The notes under the pieces are model-generated. The model saw only the letters and a program-made list of their open reading frames with translations. It searched no databases and was not told the origin of the DNA. 64,000 bases of DNA from Dyadobacter chenwenxiniae (GTDB lineage Bacteria; Bacteroidota; Bacteroidia; Cytophagales; Spirosomataceae). The stretch's first letter is position 1. The number at the start of each line of letters is the position of its first letter. A program made the position numbers and the translations under genes. The stretch spans positions 4,464,001-4,528,000 of the forward strand of contig NZ_CP094997.1 of assembly GCF_022869785.1 (NCBI RefSeq), in the 5' to 3' direction. Of this stretch, positions 60,170 to 64,000 are shown piece after piece.

Positions 60170-63109
60170 ATGAAAGTTTCTCCCACAGAGCCGTTTAAAA
60201 TTGTTTATTCCATTCTCAATCACGAATTTTTGGGATACATTTTTGAATCCTTTGTGGTTCAGTTAAATCATCAGGGAGATTTTACGTTCCTGATCCAGAA
60301 CATTTCATCGAAGAACATCAAGGAGTTCCGCACCGGAATCGACCAACGCGACGTCGAACTGGTGGGGCTGATCGACGACATTCAGCAGGATGTCATTCTC
60401 AGGAAGTTCAACCCAAAGAAATTAAATGCAGTAGACTTTTTCCTGAAAGTTTATGATGCACAAAAAGGCGATAAACAGGTCCAGGAGACGATTGCCGGCT
60501 ACCTCGAAAACTGTAAGGTGAAGATCCTGGAAAGGCTCAGCGGCAAGGAGATTTTTATCATGGGAAGTGACGGAAATCCGCTTTGGAAACCGGTAACCTG
60601 GGAACCCGAAAAAGCAACTATTCGCTTCCATTTCATCAGAAACGAGGATAACACGCATTACTTTCCCACAATCCGGCATAAATTTCAAAAAGTTGATTTT
60701 CAATATAAAAATGCTTTCCTGATTTGCGAAGAGCCGGCCTGGCTTGTGCTGGATGGACATTTACTGCATTTTGAAGGACATGTGGACGGAAAAAAGATCA
60801 AGCCGTTCTTATCAAAAAAATTCATAGCCATTCCCGGACAGGTTGAGGAACAATATTACGGCAGGTTCGTGGCCCCGCTGATTGCTTCCTATGATGTCGT
60901 CGCAAGGGGTTTCGAGATTAGAAACGTATCTTCCACGCCCAAAACCGTCCTGACCATCTCAGAATACAGCTCCAACAAGAAAGCCCCTGCCCTTTTTCAG
61001 GATTCGGATGTAGATGTAATGGAGGAAGAAGAAGACAATGATGTCGCCTTCGATTTGTCGTTTCAATACGCCAATTTCTCTTTCCATTACGACAGCTTTG
61101 CGCACGCGTCGAGCGTACATATGGAAAAGAAGGGCAATGATTATCTTTTTAATAAAGTCAAACGCAGCATTGAAATAGAAAGCCAGAACGTGGCCCTGTT
61201 GAAAGAATGGGGGCTTAACATTCGAAATGGCAAGGTTCAAATGCCTAAGTCGCAGGCATTTGGCTGGCTGCAAGGCAATGCAAACCTGCTGGCCGAAAAC
61301 GACATTGTAGTCAGACAAAATACAAGTGATGCTAAACGTTACTTCCTGGGCTATTCGTCGATTGACATTTCAATTCAGGAAGGCCGCGATTGGTTTGATA
61401 TCAATGCAAAAGTAAAATTTGGTGAGTTTGAGATTCCTTTTATTCAACTGAGAAGCTATATCCTTAACCGTAAGAAGGAATTTTTGCTTCCTAATGGTGA
61501 AATTGCAGTGATCCCGGAATGGTGGTTTACCAAATATTCCGAGTTTTTCTCCTTCACCGAGCACGATGGAGACGATGATCCTTTGCGGCTGCGCATGCAC
61601 CATTTGGCATTGGTTCAGGAGCTAAAAGAAGAAAATCTTGCAACTGCCACCATTAGTCGAAAACTGGAAGATCTGCGGGATTTCAACCACATTGAAGCCG
61701 TTGAGCCGCCTATCCATTTCGAAGGAATATTGCGTCCTTACCAAAAAACGGGCTATGATTGGTTAAAATTTTTAAAACAATATCGTTTCGGCGGATGTCT
61801 TGCAGATGATATGGGTTTGGGAAAAACCGTGCAAACGCTGGCATTGCTGCAAGCCGAAAAAGAAACGGGTGTAATAGAGCCATCCATGCTCATTATGCCC
61901 ACTTCATTGCTGTATAACTGGCAGTTAGAGGCAAAAAGGTTTACGCCTGACATGAAAGTGCTGCTTTATACAGGCACAAACCGTGAAAAAGACACAGCTC
62001 AATTTGACAGTTACGATCTGATATTAACATCGTACGGGATCGTCCGTTTGGACATTGATATAATTCAGTCCTATCGTTTCAATTATGTGATTTTGGACGA
62101 AAGCCAAGCTATCAAGAACCCGGCATCCATTATTACAAAAGCGGTCAGGAAGCTGAATTCAGCATACAGGCTGGTGTTAACTGGAACGCCGATTGAAAAC
62201 AACACATTGGATCTCTGGTCGCAAATGTCCTTTGTGAATCCAGGATTGCTGGGCAGCCAGTCCTTTTTCAGGGATGAATTTCAAATTCCCATTGAGAAAC
62301 GCGGAGATGAAGAAAAAACAAAAAGGCTTTACAATTTAATCAAACCATTCATATTGAGGCGCTTAAAATCGCAGGTTGCAACAGATCTGCCTGAAAAAGT
62401 GGAAAGCATTCAATATTGCGATATGTCGGAGGAGCAGGAAAAAGCTTATGAGGAAGCCAAAGCATATTACCGCAACCTGATCCTGCAAAGTATTGACACA
62501 GAAGGCATTTCAAAGTCTCAGCTCGTTGTACTGCAAGGGCTTACCAAGCTGAGACAATTGGCAAATCACCCGCTAATGGTCGATTCCGAATATTTACATG
62601 GTTCAGGGAAGTTTCAAGATGTGCTTTACAAAATGCAGACTGCGATTAGCGAAAATCACAAAATATTAATTTTCAGCCAATACATTAAGCATCTCGATCT
62701 TTTCCGGCAATTTTTGAATGAAAAAGAAATCACTTATGCCTACCTGGATGGTTCCACTAAAAACCGCCAGGAGCAAGTAGAGCTTTTTCAAAACAATGAT
62801 GACATTAAAATCTTCCTGATATCATTGAAAGCAGGAGGATTAGGCCTTAATCTCACTGCGGCAGACTACGTTTTCATCCTCGATCCATGGTGGAATCCCG
62901 CCATTGAAGCCCAAGCCGTAGACCGCGCCCATCGCATCGGCCAGGATAGGACAGTTTTCACTTATAAGTTTATTACGAAAAACTCCGTCGAAGAAAAGAT
63001 CTTAGCGTTGCAAAGAACCAAAAAGCAGCTTGCGGATGATTTGATTTCGAATGAAGAAGGATTTGTTAAATCGCTGAGTCGGGAAGATGTGTTGAATCTG
63101 CTGGCGTAA
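60170..63109 (+). CDS. SNF2-family helicase/ATPase
   Basis: A 979-residue protein. The N-terminal half (about 1-500) is the poorly conserved region of bacterial SNF2 proteins. The helicase core begins with YQKTGYDWLKFLKQY, then LADDMGLGKTVQTLALL (motif I near 543-553), LDESQAIKNP (motif II, about 641), LVLTGTPIENN (motif III), and the second domain with KAGGLGLNLTAADYV and DPWWNPAIEAQAVDRAHRIG (motif VI near 904). It is a DNA translocase that may act in transcription or repair, as in the HepA/RapA-like chromosomal group. It converges with purA, with the repeat 63138-63230 between. Confidence 0.93.
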   Translation: MKVSPTEPFKIVYSILNHEFLGYIFESFVVQLNHQGDFTFLIQNISSKNIKEFRTGIDQRDVELVGLIDDIQQDVILRKFNPKKLNAVDFFLKVYDAQKGDKQVQETIAGYLENCKVKILERLSGKEIFIMGSDGNPLWKPVTWEPEKATIRFHFIRNEDNTHYFPTIRHKFQKVDFQYKNAFLICEEPAWLVLDGHLLHFEGHVDGKKIKPFLSKKFIAIPGQVEEQYYGRFVAPLIASYDVVARGFEIRNVSSTPKTVLTISEYSSNKKAPALFQDSDVDVMEEEEDNDVAFDLSFQYANFSFHYDSFAHASSVHMEKKGNDYLFNKVKRSIEIESQNVALLKEWGLNIRNGKVQMPKSQAFGWLQGNANLLAENDIVVRQNTSDAKRYFLGYSSIDISIQEGRDWFDINAKVKFGEFEIPFIQLRSYILNRKKEFLLPNGEIAVIPEWWFTKYSEFFSFTEHDGDDDPLRLRMHHLALVQELKEENLATATISRKLEDLRDFNHIEAVEPPIHFEGILRPYQKTGYDWLKFLKQYRFGGCLADDMGLGKTVQTLALLQAEKETGVIEPSMLIMPTSLLYNWQLEAKRFTPDMKVLLYTGTNREKDTAQFDSYDLILTSYGIVRLDIDIIQSYRFNYVILDESQAIKNPASIITKAVRKLNSAYRLVLTGTPIENNTLDLWSQMSFVNPGLLGSQSFFRDEFQIPIEKRGDEEKTKRLYNLIKPFILRRLKSQVATDLPEKVESIQYCDMSEEQEKAYEEAKAYYRNLILQSIDTEGISKSQLVVLQGLTKLRQLANHPLMVDSEYLHGSGKFQDVLYKMQTAISENHKILIFSQYIKHLDLFRQFLNEKEITYAYLDGSTKNRQEQVELFQNNDDIKIFLISLKAGGLGLNLTAADYVFILDPWWNPAIEAQAVDRAHRIGQDRTVFTYKFITKNSVEEKILALQRTKKQLADDLISNEEGFVKSLSREDVLNLLA

Positions 63110-63137
63110 AAGCCTGGCATCCTGAGCCCCTGAAGCC

Positions 63138-63230
63138 TGTCAGCCTGAGCGGAGTCGAAGGTACGCTACCCAGAAGTAACGCGCCTTCGACTCCGCTCAG
63201 GCTGACAAAAAAAGGTCCGCTCAGGCTGAC
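63138..63230. repeat. REP-like inverted repeat and partial third copy
   Basis: TGTCAGCCTGAGCGGAGTCG and AAGG (63138-63161) pair with CCTTCGACTCCGCTC then AGGCTGACA (63184-63207) around a 22-base loop; a third, partial copy (CCGCTCAGGCTGAC) follows at 63217-63230. It is an extragenic palindromic repeat between converging genes and probably also terminates both transcripts. Sequences like this occur as multi-copy repeats in related genomes, from memory. Confidence 0.75.
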
Positions 63231-63257
63231 GATGTAAGTTACATTTCGCTACTTTTC

Positions 63258-64000
63258 TTAAACCGACAACGCCGAAGCCTCCCTACTAATCAACGCCTCT
63301 CTATCCGGCCCGGTGGAGATAAACGTAATCGGCAGCTTCAATTCCTCTTCCAAAAACTTCACATAAGCCAGCAACTCCTCAGGAATAGCCTCAAAATCGT
63401 GAATTCCATCCAACGACTGTTGCCAACCTTTGAAATCCTTATAAACCGGCTCAACCGTTTCGTCACACAAATCGTATGGCAAATGATCCGTTAATGTGCC
63501 GTCTGGAAGACGATAATTGGTGCAGACGCGAATGTTATCAAAGATTGTTAACACATCCACTTTCATCATAATCAGCTGCGTAACGCCGTTGATCATGATT
63601 GCGTATTTCAATGCAGGCAAATCAAGCCATCCGCAGCGGCGCGGGCGTCCGGTTGTCGCACCGAACTCGCGGCCTTCCTGGCGCATTTTTTCACCTGTTT
63701 CTTCCAATAATTCGGTTGGGAATGGTCCACTTCCTACGCGTGTGCAGTAAGCTTTGAAAATCCCGAAAACCTCTCCTACCTGGCTTGGCGCAATGCCTAA
63801 CCCTGTGCAAGCACCGGCCGTCATGGTTGTGGAGCTTGTTACGAAAGGATATGAACCGAAATCAATGTCCAGCAACGAGCCTTGTGCGCCTTCTGCCAAA
63901 ACTGTTTTTGATGCTGCTAATGCTTCATTGACAACATATTCGCTGTCCACCAACGTAAACTGCTTCATGAATTCGATGGCACCGAAGAAGTTTTCTTCCG
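63258..64000 (-). CDS. purA: Adenylosuccinate synthetase, C-terminal part (truncated by window edge)
   Basis: The frame has no stop before the right edge and encodes about 247 residues of the C-terminal portion of adenylosuccinate synthetase, which joins IMP and Asp using GTP in AMP synthesis. Visible marks are LAEGAQGSLLDIDFGSYPFV, then SSTTMTAGACTGLGIAP, TGRPRRCGWLDLPAL and TFISTGPDR. Family length is about 430 residues, so the N-terminal 40% lies outside. It is a core gene and marks the chromosomal side of the island. Confidence 0.96.
   Translation of the reverse strand, partial: EENFFGAIEFMKQFTLVDSEYVVNEALAASKTVLAEGAQGSLLDIDFGSYPFVTSSTTMTAGACTGLGIAPSQVGEVFGIFKAYCTRVGSGPFPTELLEETGEKMRQEGREFGATTGRPRRCGWLDLPALKYAIMINGVTQLIMMKVDVLTIFDNIRVCTNYRLPDGTLTDHLPYDLCDETVEPVYKDFKGWQQSLDGIHDFEAIPEELLAYVKFLEEELKLPITFISTGPDREALISREASALSV

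Noticed and set aside
1..64000. CRISPR arrays, rRNA genes and complete insertion sequences
   Set aside because: No regularly spaced repeats, rRNA sequence, or transposase with terminal repeats was seen; only recombinases and tRNA fragments.

Overview
The window is Bacteroidota DNA, most likely a Cytophagales relative such as Dyadobacter. This is inferred from the core genes on the right, the many short lipoproteins with Bacteroidota-style lipoboxes, TAnnTTTG-like promoter boxes and the Bacteroidota-type tyrosine recombinase. About 55 kb of the 64 kb is accessory DNA. Only 56.4-64 kb looks like conserved chromosome: an OmpR response regulator and histidine kinase, a stress-type protein, a bestrophin-like channel, a SNF2 helicase and purA.

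Layout. 1-10 kb is a mobile-element backbone: an ArdC-like anti-restriction protein, a Toprim protein, a frameshifted excisionase-like gene, a serine recombinase, an AbiE toxin-antitoxin pair, a HEPN-like orphan, and a small radical-SAM RiPP locus whose 58-residue precursor gene (5418-5594) is easily missed. Two interrupted hairpins of about 160 nt (521-680 and 8582-8743) lie directly upstream of minus-strand genes and resemble the single-strand promoters of conjugative leading regions. 10.4-25.3 kb holds lipoprotein operons and a fulvocin C-like Cys-rich secreted peptide locus with a TlpA-like thioredoxin, a DUF1573 protein, a polytopic O-antigen-ligase-like protein, and a nearby ABC module.

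26.2-38.8 kb is a defence/conflict island in three blocks: a GAF-plus-SMC/OLD-like ATPase with an unknown partner; a SLOG protein with membrane segments paired with a purine-type NCS2 permease; and a five-gene Zorya-like operon (AAA+ ATPase with a zinc motif, coiled-coil protein, ZorA-like motor, ZorB-like OmpA protein, helical protein) whose accessory genes do not match the Zorya types I know. It ends with a P4-type integrase (39293-40597) beside the 3' part of a tRNA-Ala(GGC) gene (40750-40794).

41.1-55.2 kb is a second accessory segment: an exported S1 protease/lipoprotein/LpxR-like operon, then a minus-strand defence operon of Vsr, a cytosine methyltransferase, a protein with two GHKL ATPase modules, a receiver-like protein and a reverse transcriptase. 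It ends with a second integrase (53712-54917) beside the 3' part of a tRNA-Leu(UAA) gene. No matching intact tRNA was noticed in the window, so the islands are nested or tandem and extend beyond the left edge. All family assignments are from motif reading without database searches.
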